Assembly: GCF_031457275.1 (NCBI RefSeq)
Contig: NZ_JAVDWH010000001.1
Location: 558,001 to 622,000 of the forward strand
Length of the DNA: 64,000 nucleotides
Direction of reading: 5' to 3'
From: Aeromicrobium panaciterrae
Lineage (GTDB): Bacteria > Actinomycetota > Actinomycetes > Propionibacteriales > Nocardioidaceae
In this document: positions 9,077 to 16,763 of the stretch, piece by piece
How positions within the stretch are numbered: position 1 is the stretch's first letter
Layout of the letters: each line of letters opens with the position of its first letter
Notes under the pieces: model-generated
What the model was told of the DNA's origin: nothing
What the model saw: only the letters and a program-made list of their open reading frames with translations
The model's database searches: none
Program-made: the position numbers and the translations under genes

Positions 9077-10212
9077 TCAACCCGGGCACCTTCGTCGACG
9101 CGATCGGCGGAGACACTCCGTTCTTCACGGGCGTCCCTGACAGCCTGCTCAAGCAGCTCGGCACGCACATCGAGGCGACCCTGCCCGCGTCGCAGCATGT
9201 CATCGCTGCCAACGAGGGTGCAGCCGTCGGTCTCGCGATCGGCCACCACCTGCGTACGGGCAGCGTCCCGGTCGTCTACTTGCAGAACTCCGGCGTCGGC
9301 AACACCGTCAACCCGCTGCTGTCGCTCGCTGATGTCGAGGTCTATGGGGTGCCGATGGTGCTCCTGATCGGCTGGCGGGGCCAGCCCGGCGTCAAGGACG
9401 AGCCGCAGCACGTCAAGCAGGGACGTGTCATGACGCAGCTGCTCGACGCGATGGAGATCCCGTACTTCGTGCTCCCGCATGAAGAGGAGGCAGCGCTCGC
9501 GGTTGCGGCCGAGGCGCGCGCTACCGCAGTGTCGGCATCCGGCCCAGTCGCGATCCTGGTCGAGGCCGACACCTTCGCGGCGTCCGAGGCGACGGTCACC
9601 GCCGTGCAGCTCGCTCCCAACCTGCCGTCACGCGAGGAGGCGTTGGTCGCGTTCGCCGAGGCCGTGGGCGACGAAGCCGCAATCGTCTGCACGACCGGAA
9701 TGCTCGGCCGCGAGATGTTTGAGTACCGCGAGGCCAATCCGCGTCCAGCTCTTCGCGAGTTCCTCTGCGTCGGCGGAATGGGTCACGCATCGTCGATCGC
9801 TCAAGGCATTGCGCTCGCAGATCCAGCGGCCGACGTATGGGCATTCGACGGTGACGGTGCCCTCCTGATGCACCAGGGCAGCCTGGCGGTCAACGCCAAG
9901 GCAGCGAGCCCCAACTTCTTCCATGTCGTGTTCAACAACGGCGTGCACGACAGTGTCGGCGGCCAGCCCACGGCCATCGCCAACGTCGACGTGCCTGAGC
10001 TCGCCAAGGCATCCGGCTACCGCGGCAGCGCTCGCATCCTCAGCTGCGACGACGTTGCCATGGCCGTCGCCGACGCGCGTACGACCGGCGGCCCCTACCT
10101 GATCGAGATCCAGGTGCGTCCCGGCAACCGCAAGGACATTGGCCGACCCACGCGTACGCCGAAGCAGAGCAAGGAAGCCTTCAGCGCGGCCCTGAGGTCT
10201 GGCACGTCATGA
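9073..10212 (+). CDS. Phosphonopyruvate decarboxylase
   Basis: A 379-aa single-chain TPP-dependent decarboxylase. The N-terminal half has [13 protein letters not shown] and [14 protein letters not shown] with the cofactor-activating Glu. The C-terminal half has the TPP/Mg motif [14 protein letters not shown]...NN, followed by [11 protein letters not shown], which is characteristic of phosphonopyruvate and sulfopyruvate decarboxylases. Decarboxylation of phosphonopyruvate to phosphonoacetaldehyde drives the unfavourable PEP mutase step. GTG start overlaps the mutase stop by four bases. Context excludes the sulfopyruvate alternative with good confidence. Cytoplasmic. Confidence 0.93.
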   Translation: MINPGTFVDAIGGDTPFFTGVPDSLLKQLGTHIEATLPASQHVIAANEGAAVGLAIGHHLRTGSVPVVYLQNSGVGNTVNPLLSLADVEVYGVPMVLLIGWRGQPGVKDEPQHVKQGRVMTQLLDAMEIPYFVLPHEEEAALAVAAEARATAVSASGPVAILVEADTFAASEATVTAVQLAPNLPSREEALVAFAEAVGDEAAIVCTTGMLGREMFEYREANPRPALREFLCVGGMGHASSIAQGIALADPAADVWAFDGDGALLMHQGSLAVNAKAASPNFFHVVFNNGVHDSVGGQPTAIANVDVPELAKASGYRGSARILSCDDVAMAVADARTTGGPYLIEIQVRPGNRKDIGRPTRTPKQSKEAFSAALRSGTS

Positions 10213-11342
10213 CCGCGCTGCCTGCGGACGATGGACGGCCTGGACTCTTCGGGCCGAAGTCCCTCGCTGAGATTCCTCGGGTGGTTCGCGAGCTTGGTCT
10301 GAGCCGTCTTCTCCTGGTCACCGGCAAGAGCAGCTTCACGGCCTCGGGTGCCGCGGATGTTCTCCCGGCACTTGGTGAGGTTGCGACGATCCATCAATGG
10401 TCGGACTTTTCGCCCAATCCCAGCGTCGAGGACGTCATCAGTGGTGTTGCGCAGGCGCAGTCGTTCAAGCCCGACGGGATCATTGCCATCGGCGGCGGCA
10501 GTGCCCTCGACATGGCCAAGCTGCTCTCGGTGTTCGTCGACAAGGATCCAGACGAGATCCGCGAGGCCATCCGAACGAACACCGTCACCGGCCGCACTCC
10601 AGCGCTGATCCTCGTACCGACCACGTCGGGATCTGGCAGCGAGGCAACCCACTTCGCGGTCGTCTACATCGACAAGGAGAAGTACTCGGTCGCGCATCAG
10701 TCGCTGCTTCCGGACTTCGTCATCCTCGATCCGAGTCTCACCGAGTCCGCGAGCGCCTATCAAAAGGCAACGTCAGTCATCGACGCGTTCGCGCAGGCTG
10801 TCGAGAGCAGATGGGCTCGTGGAGCCACCCTTGCGAGTCAGTCGTTCGCGGATGCGGCGCTGGTTGACCTGACGTCCTCCGCGGCGCCATTTGTCGAGGG
10901 CGACAGCCCGGCGTCCGTGCTGGCCGCCCGCGGCAGCTACCTGGCGGGACGGGCGATTGACGTCTCCAAGACCACCGGAGCGCACGCGATGGCGTACGGG
11001 CTGACGAGCCGCCACGGGGTGAGCCACGGCCACGCCGTCGCCACGACCCTCGGCGCTTTCGCGCGCGTCCACGCAGCCGCGGCCGCCCGCGAAGGCGGCG
11101 ACCTTGAGCGCAATCTCGACGGCATCGCAGGCCTGATCGGCGCCGATGGAGCGCATCAGGTCGGTGACCGGATCGACGAGGTCGCCAGGCAGCTCGGTCT
11201 CGAGCTCAGGCTGGAAGCGCTCGGCGTGCCACGGTCAGACCTTGCCGTGATGGCGGGCGAAGTAAATCGCGAACGCCTCGCCAACAACCCAGTGGCGCTG
11301 AGCGAAGCGGAACTGATGGAGCTGCTCGACACCTGCTGGTGA
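10209..11342 (+). CDS. Iron-type alcohol dehydrogenase, predicted phosphonoacetaldehyde reductase
   Basis: A 377-aa group III alcohol dehydrogenase. It has IIAIGGGSALDMAK for NAD(P) binding, PTTSGSGSEATHFAVV, and metal-ligand positions in DAFAQAVES and GAHAMAY...SHGH, where the last two His are 14 residues apart as in the family. The second ligand, usually His in DAxxHAxE, is Gln here. It is the third gene of an ATGA-coupled operon behind PEP mutase and phosphonopyruvate decarboxylase, in the position where 2-hydroxyethylphosphonate pathways place phosphonoacetaldehyde reductase. It therefore likely makes 2-hydroxyethylphosphonate. The absence of a transaminase argues against aminoethylphosphonate as the product. 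Confidence 0.85.
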   Translation: MTALPADDGRPGLFGPKSLAEIPRVVRELGLSRLLLVTGKSSFTASGAADVLPALGEVATIHQWSDFSPNPSVEDVISGVAQAQSFKPDGIIAIGGGSALDMAKLLSVFVDKDPDEIREAIRTNTVTGRTPALILVPTTSGSGSEATHFAVVYIDKEKYSVAHQSLLPDFVILDPSLTESASAYQKATSVIDAFAQAVESRWARGATLASQSFADAALVDLTSSAAPFVEGDSPASVLAARGSYLAGRAIDVSKTTGAHAMAYGLTSRHGVSHGHAVATTLGAFARVHAAAAAREGGDLERNLDGIAGLIGADGAHQVGDRIDEVARQLGLELRLEALGVPRSDLAVMAGEVNRERLANNPVALSEAELMELLDTCW

Positions 11343-11509
11343 TCTTCAGACGAGTCGTGATCTGAGAGCCCACGCCAAGCGCGGACATGACAGTAACGCT
11401 AGAATTTCACGGGTATGCTCGGCGTCGCGCTGAGTTGGTGGGAGTCACCTCATACACTCGGGCGGTCCGGCGGAACTATCCCGCCTGAGAGCACAACAGC
11501 GGAGGCTTG

Positions 11510-12955
11510 ATGAATTTCCAGCAGTTCATAGGCGTGCTTCGCGCACGCTGGAAATTCATCGTTCTGACCCTGCTCATTGGATCCTTCCTCACAGTGGGTC
11601 TGTCGATGAGCAAGGCAGCCGTCTATGCGTCGACCGGCCGCGTTTTCATCGTGGTTCCGGACAACTCGGCCCAGGTCAACGACTACCTGTCGACTTACCT
11701 CGTGGCCCAGCGCACCGCTTCGTACGCGGAGCTTGCCAAGGACCCGGTCCTGCTTCAGAAGGTCATCGACCGCACAGGACTGCAACTCAGCCGCTCGGAC
11801 CTTGCCAGCCGCATCACCACCAAGGTGGTGACCAGCACCCAGATCGTCGAGATCCGCGCCACGGGGCCGACCCCGGTGGAAGCGCGAGATCTTGCTGAAG
11901 CCGAGATCACTGAGCTCGTCGCGCTCGTCAACGAATTCGAGAAGCCGACCAGCGACAAGCCTGCTGCCGTCGTCGCCCGGTCGACCGGAACCCCGCTGTT
12001 GGATTCGGTTCCCGTCGGCGTGCCGCTGGGCTTCGTCATCGCCATCGGCGTCATCCTCAGCTTGCTCGCGGGCATTGTGGGAGCGCTGATCAAGGATCTC
12101 CTCGACATCAGCATCAAGTCCCGCCAGGACGTCGAGAACGCGGTCGACCTGCCCGTCATCTCCGCCCTGCCGCACGACCCGTCGGTCGCCAAGGACGCGC
12201 ACAGCGCGGTCGCCCCTGGCAGCCCGCTCGCCGAGGGATTCCGAGTCCTCCGCGCCAACCTGCGATTCGCCGACCTCGACTCCAGCGGTCAGATGATCCT
12301 GGTGACCAGCGCGCTTCCCAATGAGGGCAAGACGCTCACCGCGGTCAACCTCGCGCAGTCGCTCGCCGCAACAGGCCAGTCCGTTCTGCTCATCGACTGC
12401 GACCTCCGCAGCCCGAGCGTCGCAGCCAACCTCGGCCTCGAGAATGCAGTCGGCATGCTGTCGGTCCTGCTCGGCCACATCTCGCTGAGCGACGCCGTCC
12501 AGGCCCACTCCAGCGGCCTGGACGTCCTCCCAACCGGACCTCGTCCGCCCAACCCGTCTGAGGTCCTCGAGACCGACGCCGTTGGCGGACTCTTGCACGT
12601 GGTTCGCGAGGCATATGACGTGATCGTGATTGACGCGCCGCCGATCCTGCCCGTTGCTGACACGTCGACCCTCATTCGCCACGTTGATGGCGTCCTGCTT
12701 GTGGCTCGCTACGGTCGCACCCGCAAGGACGTTCTCCGCCTCGCGGCCGAGCGCATCCTTGGTCTCAACGGTCGCCTGTACGGCGTGGTGCTCAACGGCA
12801 TTCCGCGTCGCGGCGGCGGTGGCTACGGCTATGGCTACGGCTATGGCTACGGCGCAACCTTCGAGCGTCCTGAGATCGCTAGCCCGCGCCCAGCACAGGG
12901 TGGCGGCCGTCGTCGCGTCGGTGACGATCCGGCAGCGCACGAAGCCTTCCGCTGA
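11510..12955 (+). CDS. Wzc/CapAB-type polysaccharide co-polymerase and bacterial tyrosine kinase
   Basis: A 481-aa fusion of a chain-length determinant domain (two membrane helices near residues 15-35 and 165-195 flanking an external domain) and a cytoplasmic BY-kinase. The kinase has Walker A ALPNEGKT at about 266, Walker A' VLLIDCDLRSPS, and VIVIDAPPILPVADT. The C terminus carries a run of alternating Gly and Tyr with five Tyr near residues 438-447, the expected autophosphorylation cluster. ATG at 11510 is preferred over TTG at 11507 because GGAGG sits at proper spacing. It would regulate polymer length and export for the locus upstream. No cognate phosphatase gene is adjacent. Confidence 0.9.
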   Translation: MNFQQFIGVLRARWKFIVLTLLIGSFLTVGLSMSKAAVYASTGRVFIVVPDNSAQVNDYLSTYLVAQRTASYAELAKDPVLLQKVIDRTGLQLSRSDLASRITTKVVTSTQIVEIRATGPTPVEARDLAEAEITELVALVNEFEKPTSDKPAAVVARSTGTPLLDSVPVGVPLGFVIAIGVILSLLAGIVGALIKDLLDISIKSRQDVENAVDLPVISALPHDPSVAKDAHSAVAPGSPLAEGFRVLRANLRFADLDSSGQMILVTSALPNEGKTLTAVNLAQSLAATGQSVLLIDCDLRSPSVAANLGLENAVGMLSVLLGHISLSDAVQAHSSGLDVLPTGPRPPNPSEVLETDAVGGLLHVVREAYDVIVIDAPPILPVADTSTLIRHVDGVLLVARYGRTRKDVLRLAAERILGLNGRLYGVVLNGIPRRGGGGYGYGYGYGYGATFERPEIASPRPAQGGGRRRVGDDPAAHEAFR

Positions 12956-12984
12956 GCTGAACGCATTCGCTCAACGAGCGTTGG

Positions 12985-13665
12985 TCAGCGGAATTCGACC
13001 AGCATCGTGTCGGGCGGCTCCGCCTCGACCGTGAGGCTGCTCTTGTCGACGCGTGCGCGTACGCAGGTCGTCTCGTGACGCAGCCGCAAGAAGCCAGTCT
13101 GCGCTCCGTACTCCATGAACAGGTCGCGTACCTGCGACAGTGCGGCTTCGCCGACTGACGGATGCTTGGTCGCCTCGGCGAAGCGCATCAGTCCTGGGAG
13201 GTCGAGCTTCTCCCACGTGCCGAACTCGTGCGTCTCGGGCTCGTGGAACAGTCCCGAGGCGGTGAAGGTGTCGACCGGAGTCGGTGGGGCATCGCGGTCG
13301 CCGGTGATCTCGCGCAGCTTGCGCATCCACGGGATCGAGTGGTCATAGCGCTGCGTGATGGTCGAGAGAAGGCCGTCACGGCGGAGCACGCGGGCGTACT
13401 CGGCCAGAGCTGTCGGTGCCTCGCGAGCCTCAGGAGCGATCACGACGTCGAACGCGTCGGAGAGGAATGGCAGTCGCTCGCCGGCGGTGCGGACGTACTG
13501 GATGTCCTCGTGGCGGCTTGCGGTGACATCGTCGCCAGCGACAACGACCTCATGACCCTGCTCGACGAGCTCGTACGCGAGGGCGCCGTCACCGAGGTGC
13601 AAGACGCAGGCAAGCCGGTCCCCGACCAACCACTTGGCGGTGCGATCTTGCGGGGAGTCGGTCAC
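12985..13665 (-). CDS. Class I SAM-dependent methyltransferase
   Basis: A 226-aa protein with a weak motif I (CVLHLGDGALAYELVEQGHEV), FLSDAFDVVIAP and ARVLRRDGLLSTIT, matching the Methyltransf_11 arrangement in degenerate form. The GTG at 13665 is chosen because the longer frame (to 13731) would overlap the divergent Fic-like gene, and a TAACCT -10 box sits seven nucleotides upstream. It has no operon partner. Substrate unknown; it could act on a small molecule, and it marks the end of the polysaccharide region. Confidence 0.65.
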   Translation of the reverse strand: MTDSPQDRTAKWLVGDRLACVLHLGDGALAYELVEQGHEVVVAGDDVTASRHEDIQYVRTAGERLPFLSDAFDVVIAPEAREAPTALAEYARVLRRDGLLSTITQRYDHSIPWMRKLREITGDRDAPPTPVDTFTASGLFHEPETHEFGTWEKLDLPGLMRFAEATKHPSVGEAALSQVRDLFMEYGAQTGFLRLRHETTCVRARVDKSSLTVEAEPPDTMLVEFR

Positions 13666-13672
13666 CCTATTG

Positions 13673-13708
13673 AGGTTACCGGGCCGCCGTACGGCTGGCC
13701 GGTACGCT
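13673..13708. promoter_or_regulatory. Divergent -10 boxes of the methyltransferase and Fic-like genes
   Basis: On the minus strand TAACCT (13673-13678) lies seven nucleotides before the GTG at 13665. On the plus strand TACGCT (13703-13708) lies six nucleotides before the GTG at 13715. Both genes would be leaderless and share a 49-bp promoter region. Confidence 0.4.
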
Positions 13709-13714
13709 TCGGGC

Positions 13715-14431
13715 GTGTCCGATCCGTTCATCTCAGCAGCTCAGCTCGAGGGCATCCCTTCCGCGTACGCAGCAACTCGCGATGGCATTGACTCGCTTCT
13801 TCGTGACCGAGGGCTGCGCCAAAGCACCCCCGATCACACCGCCAAGTCCCTACTTCTGGGTGCGGCTGCGACTGCCACGCTCGAGGGCAGCTCGTACGAG
13901 CCGGAGGTGCTGGCGGCAGGTGGCGGCGATGCGACCGCCCGTGGCGCCGTCCGGCTCTCGACCGAGCTCCTGGGGCTGATCCCGGTGTGGAAGCGTTCGC
14001 CCGTCCAGGCCATGGCTCGGATGCATGCCTTGGCCGCTGGTGGATCGGTCGATGACGAGGACCTCGGTCGTCCGGTCAATCCCGATGGCGTTGCCCGGTT
14101 GACGGAGCTTGCGTGGATGATCGGGCAGCCGACAGAGGCGCCGGGACTTGTCGTGGCAGCGCTCGTGCACGCCGAGATCATCGCGGCGGGTGCGTTCGGC
14201 ACGCACAACGGCGTCGTCGGTCGCGCAGCCGAGCGTCTGGTGATGGTCTCGAAGGGCGTCGACCCGGCGTCCGTGACGGTGCCCGAGCTTGGCCATGCGG
14301 CCGTGCCGGACGGCTATCGCTCGGCACTCGCGGCATACGCGAGCAAGAAGCCCACGGGCGTTCACCAATGGCTGATGTACTCGTCTGCCGCGTTCACTCG
14401 CGCAGCCGAAGTCTCGCCGCTTGCAGGATGA
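13715..14431 (+). CDS. Fic-fold protein with degenerate catalytic motif
   Basis: A 238-aa protein, usually left unannotated or labelled oxidoreductase in actinobacteria; this label is from memory. The segment starting at His152 (VHAEIIAAGAFGTHNGVVGR) aligns residue by residue with the Fic core HPFxDGNGRxxR: Phe, Asn, Gly and the second Arg (R170) are kept, while the catalytic His becomes Gly159, Asp becomes Thr and the first Arg becomes Val. An N-terminal TATLEG (residues 53-58) fits the Fic inhibitory motif [S/T]xxxE[G/N]. It probably cannot AMPylate in the usual way. It lies next to the HAD phosphatase and Tad locus, an arrangement I recall from mycobacteria (Rv3660c-Rv3662c region). Confidence 0.6.
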   Translation: MSDPFISAAQLEGIPSAYAATRDGIDSLLRDRGLRQSTPDHTAKSLLLGAAATATLEGSSYEPEVLAAGGGDATARGAVRLSTELLGLIPVWKRSPVQAMARMHALAAGGSVDDEDLGRPVNPDGVARLTELAWMIGQPTEAPGLVVAALVHAEIIAAGAFGTHNGVVGRAAERLVMVSKGVDPASVTVPELGHAAVPDGYRSALAAYASKKPTGVHQWLMYSSAAFTRAAEVSPLAG

Positions 14432-14442
14432 CGACACAGAGC

Positions 14443-14475
14443 GGCGGCGCCAATTCCAGAGGAATGGACGCCGCC
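14443..14475. terminator. Hairpin between convergent genes
   Basis: GGCGGCG-CCA-A-TTCC, loop AGA, GGAA-TGG-A-CGCCGCC forms a 14-bp stem with one single-base bulge on each arm. It lies 11 bp after the Fic-like stop and 250 bp after the convergent HAD gene. There is no T tract, so it may be a bidirectional intrinsic terminator of the GC-rich actinobacterial type or a structural RNA end. The remaining 250 bp to the HAD gene show no credible gene. Confidence 0.45.
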
Positions 14476-14725
14476 TGGCCAGCAATGCTCAGCTACCAGG
14501 CGTGCTGGATCTGAGTCGTCGTGTCTTCGCTTGAATCCCTGAGTGGAACGAAGATCTGCGAGCAACTGTCCCATTGAGACGGGTGATCGCCGCGTGGGTA
14601 CTGGGCTGCTGTGCCGTCTGTGGAGTTGTCTGAGTTCTTGTTCCTTTTGTACGCCGGTGGCCCGGAAGGCAACAGCCCTACTCGCGCGTAACGTTCTGCG
14701 CTTTGGTTCACAAGGGGTGCAGGTG

Positions 14726-15523
14726 TCAGGCGACGAGACGCTTGCGCCGCGTAACCAGCGCAACAGTGATCGCACTGACCGCACCAGCCACAACAGCAAC
14801 GGCCGCGACTTTTCCGACGCGTGTGTCGAGTCCGAGGCGTCGACGGAGGGCAACGGGTCGAGCGAAGATCAGGATCGGCCAGCCGTTCTCATCGGCCATG
14901 CGGCGCAGTGTCTTGTCCGGGTTGACCGCGAAGGGGTGACCGACGGCCGCCAGCATGGGCGCATCGGTCTCGGAGTCTGAGTAGGCGTAGCTCTCGGTGA
15001 GGTCGTAGCCCCGCTCAGCGGCGAGCTGTTCCATCGCCTTGGCCTTGTTGGGCCCGTACGCGTAGAAGTCGACGTCTCCGGTGTAGCGGCCGTCCTTGAC
15101 CACCAAGGTCGTGGCGATGACGTGGTCAACGCCGAGCATCTCGCCGATCGGCTCAACGACCTCAGTGCCGGAAGCCGAGACGATCACCACGTCGCGGCCT
15201 GCCGCCTGATGCATCTCGATGAGCTCGACGGCCTCGTCGAACACGATGGGATCGATGATCGAGTGCAGGGTCTCGCCGACGGACTGGCGCACGACCTCGA
15301 CGTCCCAGCCCGCCACCATCTGCGTGAGGTAGGCGCGCATCTTCTCGAGCTGATCGTGGTCAGCACCGTTGATCGAGAACATGAACTGCGCGTATGCACT
15401 GCGCAGCACGGCTCGTCGACTGAGCAAGCCGCCCTCGAAGAACGGCTTGCTGAAAGCGAGCGTGCTCGACTTGGCAATGATGGTCTTGTCCAGGTCAAAG
15501 AACGCCGCAGATCGGGTGCTCAC
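14726..15523 (-). CDS. HAD-superfamily IB phosphatase (SerB-like)
   Basis: A 265-aa HAD hydrolase. Motif I FFDLDKTII carries the nucleophile and acid Asp, motif II is VIVSASGTEVVEP, and motif III/IV is GYDLTESYAYSDSETDAPML. A C-terminal hydrophobic helix (VGKVAAVAVVAGAV) followed by basic residues suggests membrane tethering. Subfamily IB members include phosphoserine phosphatases and lipid phosphatases; the substrate is not evident. It diverges from ssd with a 104-bp gap, as its orthologue does in mycobacteria. GTG start with TATCCT six nucleotides upstream implies leaderless expression. Confidence 0.85.
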   Translation of the reverse strand: MSTRSAAFFDLDKTIIAKSSTLAFSKPFFEGGLLSRRAVLRSAYAQFMFSINGADHDQLEKMRAYLTQMVAGWDVEVVRQSVGETLHSIIDPIVFDEAVELIEMHQAAGRDVVIVSASGTEVVEPIGEMLGVDHVIATTLVVKDGRYTGDVDFYAYGPNKAKAMEQLAAERGYDLTESYAYSDSETDAPMLAAVGHPFAVNPDKTLRRMADENGWPILIFARPVALRRRLGLDTRVGKVAAVAVVAGAVSAITVALVTRRKRLVA

Positions 15524-15529
15524 GACTTC

Positions 15530-15535
15530 AGGATA
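15530..15535 (-). promoter_or_regulatory. Candidate -10 box of HAD gene
   Basis: TATCCT on the minus strand ends six nucleotides before the GTG start at 15523; no Shine-Dalgarno is visible. Confidence 0.4.
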
Positions 15536-15627
15536 GGCACGTCCACACCCGCGATGGGTCAGGAGGAGCGTCCACAGCCGGGTCGTTTACGCATCGTTCG
15601 GTCGTCGCTGGGCGTGACGGTTGATGT

Positions 15628-16665
15628 ATGTCCGACGCCGAGCTACCCCTGATTGCCACCGCCGATGAGCATCTTCTCGACGATGCGCTGCGCTGGTGCG
15701 CGGCAGTCGGAGTCATCCCGGAGGTTGCCGCAGACCTCACATCGGCCCGCCGGTCCTGGCGCCGTGCGCCGTTGGTGATCGTCGGCGAGGATCTGGCCGA
15801 ACGGATGGCTCAGGCGGAGATGCCGCGGCGTGATCACGTCCTTCTCGTGACGGACGATGCCTCGAAATGGTGGTCGACTGCGGTCCGGCTCGGCGCCGGG
15901 GGTGTGTTCGTCCGCGCGGAGGAGGAGCGCATCCTCGAGGCGCTGGCCTCGGCGCTCGACGGGCGAGGTGAGGCGTGTTTGGTCAGCGTGGTTGGTGGGT
16001 CAGGCGGGGTGGGCGCCTCGACGTTGGCGGCATCCACGGCGCTGACTGCTGGTCGTCGCAGGCTTCGATCGCTGCTGTTCGATGCCGATCCTCTCGGCGG
16101 TGGACTCGACCTCGTCCTCGGTTCGGAGCGCGCCGAGGGCGTGCGCTGGCGCGACCTCGACTCGACTCGTGGACGACTCAGCGCCGGATCGTTGTCTGAC
16201 GTTCTCCCGGTTCACTCGGGCGTCGCGACGCTCTCGTGGGATCGCACATCGGAGGCATCGCTGCCCGACTCCGTCCCGTCAGTACTCACGGCCGCAGTGC
16301 GAGGGTTCGACCTCGTTGTTGCCGATGTTCCACGCCACTTGGATGCCCACGGTGTCGACATCCTTGGACGCTCCGTGCTCACGGTGCTGGTGGTGGCTGA
16401 GGAGATCTGCGCCCTCGGTGCGGCGCGACACGTGCTCTCGCGCCTCGAAGCTTGTACTGCCTCCATCGCAGTGGTCAGCGTCAGCCGCTCAAGGGGCATT
16501 GGCACGACGGCGGTTGCGGACGCGCTGGGTCATCCAGTGCACACGAGACACCGATTCGATCGCCGCATCCGTGGCTCGGTCGACCGAGGCCATGGACCAG
16601 GCATGTCGCGTTCGGCACGCCGAACGTCCGCCGCCTTGCTCGACGTTCTTGGGCTGGCCACATGA
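15628..16665 (+). CDS. ssd: Ssd/CpaE-like ATPase of the Tad locus
   Basis: A 345-aa protein with an N-terminal pseudo-receiver-like domain (VGVIPEVAADLTSARRSW...VIVGEDLA) and a C-terminal ParA/MinD-type ATPase domain. The deviant Walker A reads GGSGGVGASTLAAS, so the second Lys of a canonical P-loop is Ala here, as in other actinobacterial CpaE homologues. LLFDADPLGGGLDL is the switch/Walker B region. In mycobacteria the homologue (Ssd) is linked to septum-site regulation, while in Tad systems CpaE directs pilus assembly. It starts the tad operon and probably localises the pilus machinery. Confidence 0.85.
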   Translation: MSDAELPLIATADEHLLDDALRWCAAVGVIPEVAADLTSARRSWRRAPLVIVGEDLAERMAQAEMPRRDHVLLVTDDASKWWSTAVRLGAGGVFVRAEEERILEALASALDGRGEACLVSVVGGSGGVGASTLAASTALTAGRRRLRSLLFDADPLGGGLDLVLGSERAEGVRWRDLDSTRGRLSAGSLSDVLPVHSGVATLSWDRTSEASLPDSVPSVLTAAVRGFDLVVADVPRHLDAHGVDILGRSVLTVLVVAEEICALGAARHVLSRLEACTASIAVVSVSRSRGIGTTAVADALGHPVHTRHRFDRRIRGSVDRGHGPGMSRSARRTSAALLDVLGLAT

Positions 16666-16763
16666 CCGAGCGCAGCGAGGGCATCAAAGTGCACAGTCGT
16701 CATGCGGGCGCCGACACCCCAGGGCATAGCGCGCTTGGCTTGCCACTAGAGGCGACCGAATGA
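16662..16763 (+). CDS. Possible 33-codon linker ORF between ssd and tadA
   Basis: Starts MTERSEGIKVHS and ends LPLEATE. Its ATG overlaps the ssd stop (ATGA) and its stop overlaps the tadA ATG (ATGA), so it fills the 94-bp gap exactly. This is what a translational coupling ORF would look like, but no Shine-Dalgarno or homologue is known to me, and chance is possible in high-GC DNA. Confidence 0.25.
   Translation: MTERSEGIKVHSRHAGADTPGHSALGLPLEATE

Noticed and set aside
11461..11486. GGCGG/CCGCC hairpin before the BY-kinase gene as a riboswitch
   Set aside because: Only a five-base stem, no conserved aptamer features; likely chance in GC-rich DNA.
11450..12940. 496-aa ORF antisense to the BY-kinase
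   Set aside because: Shadow frame; low-complexity AV and RD repeats and no family match.
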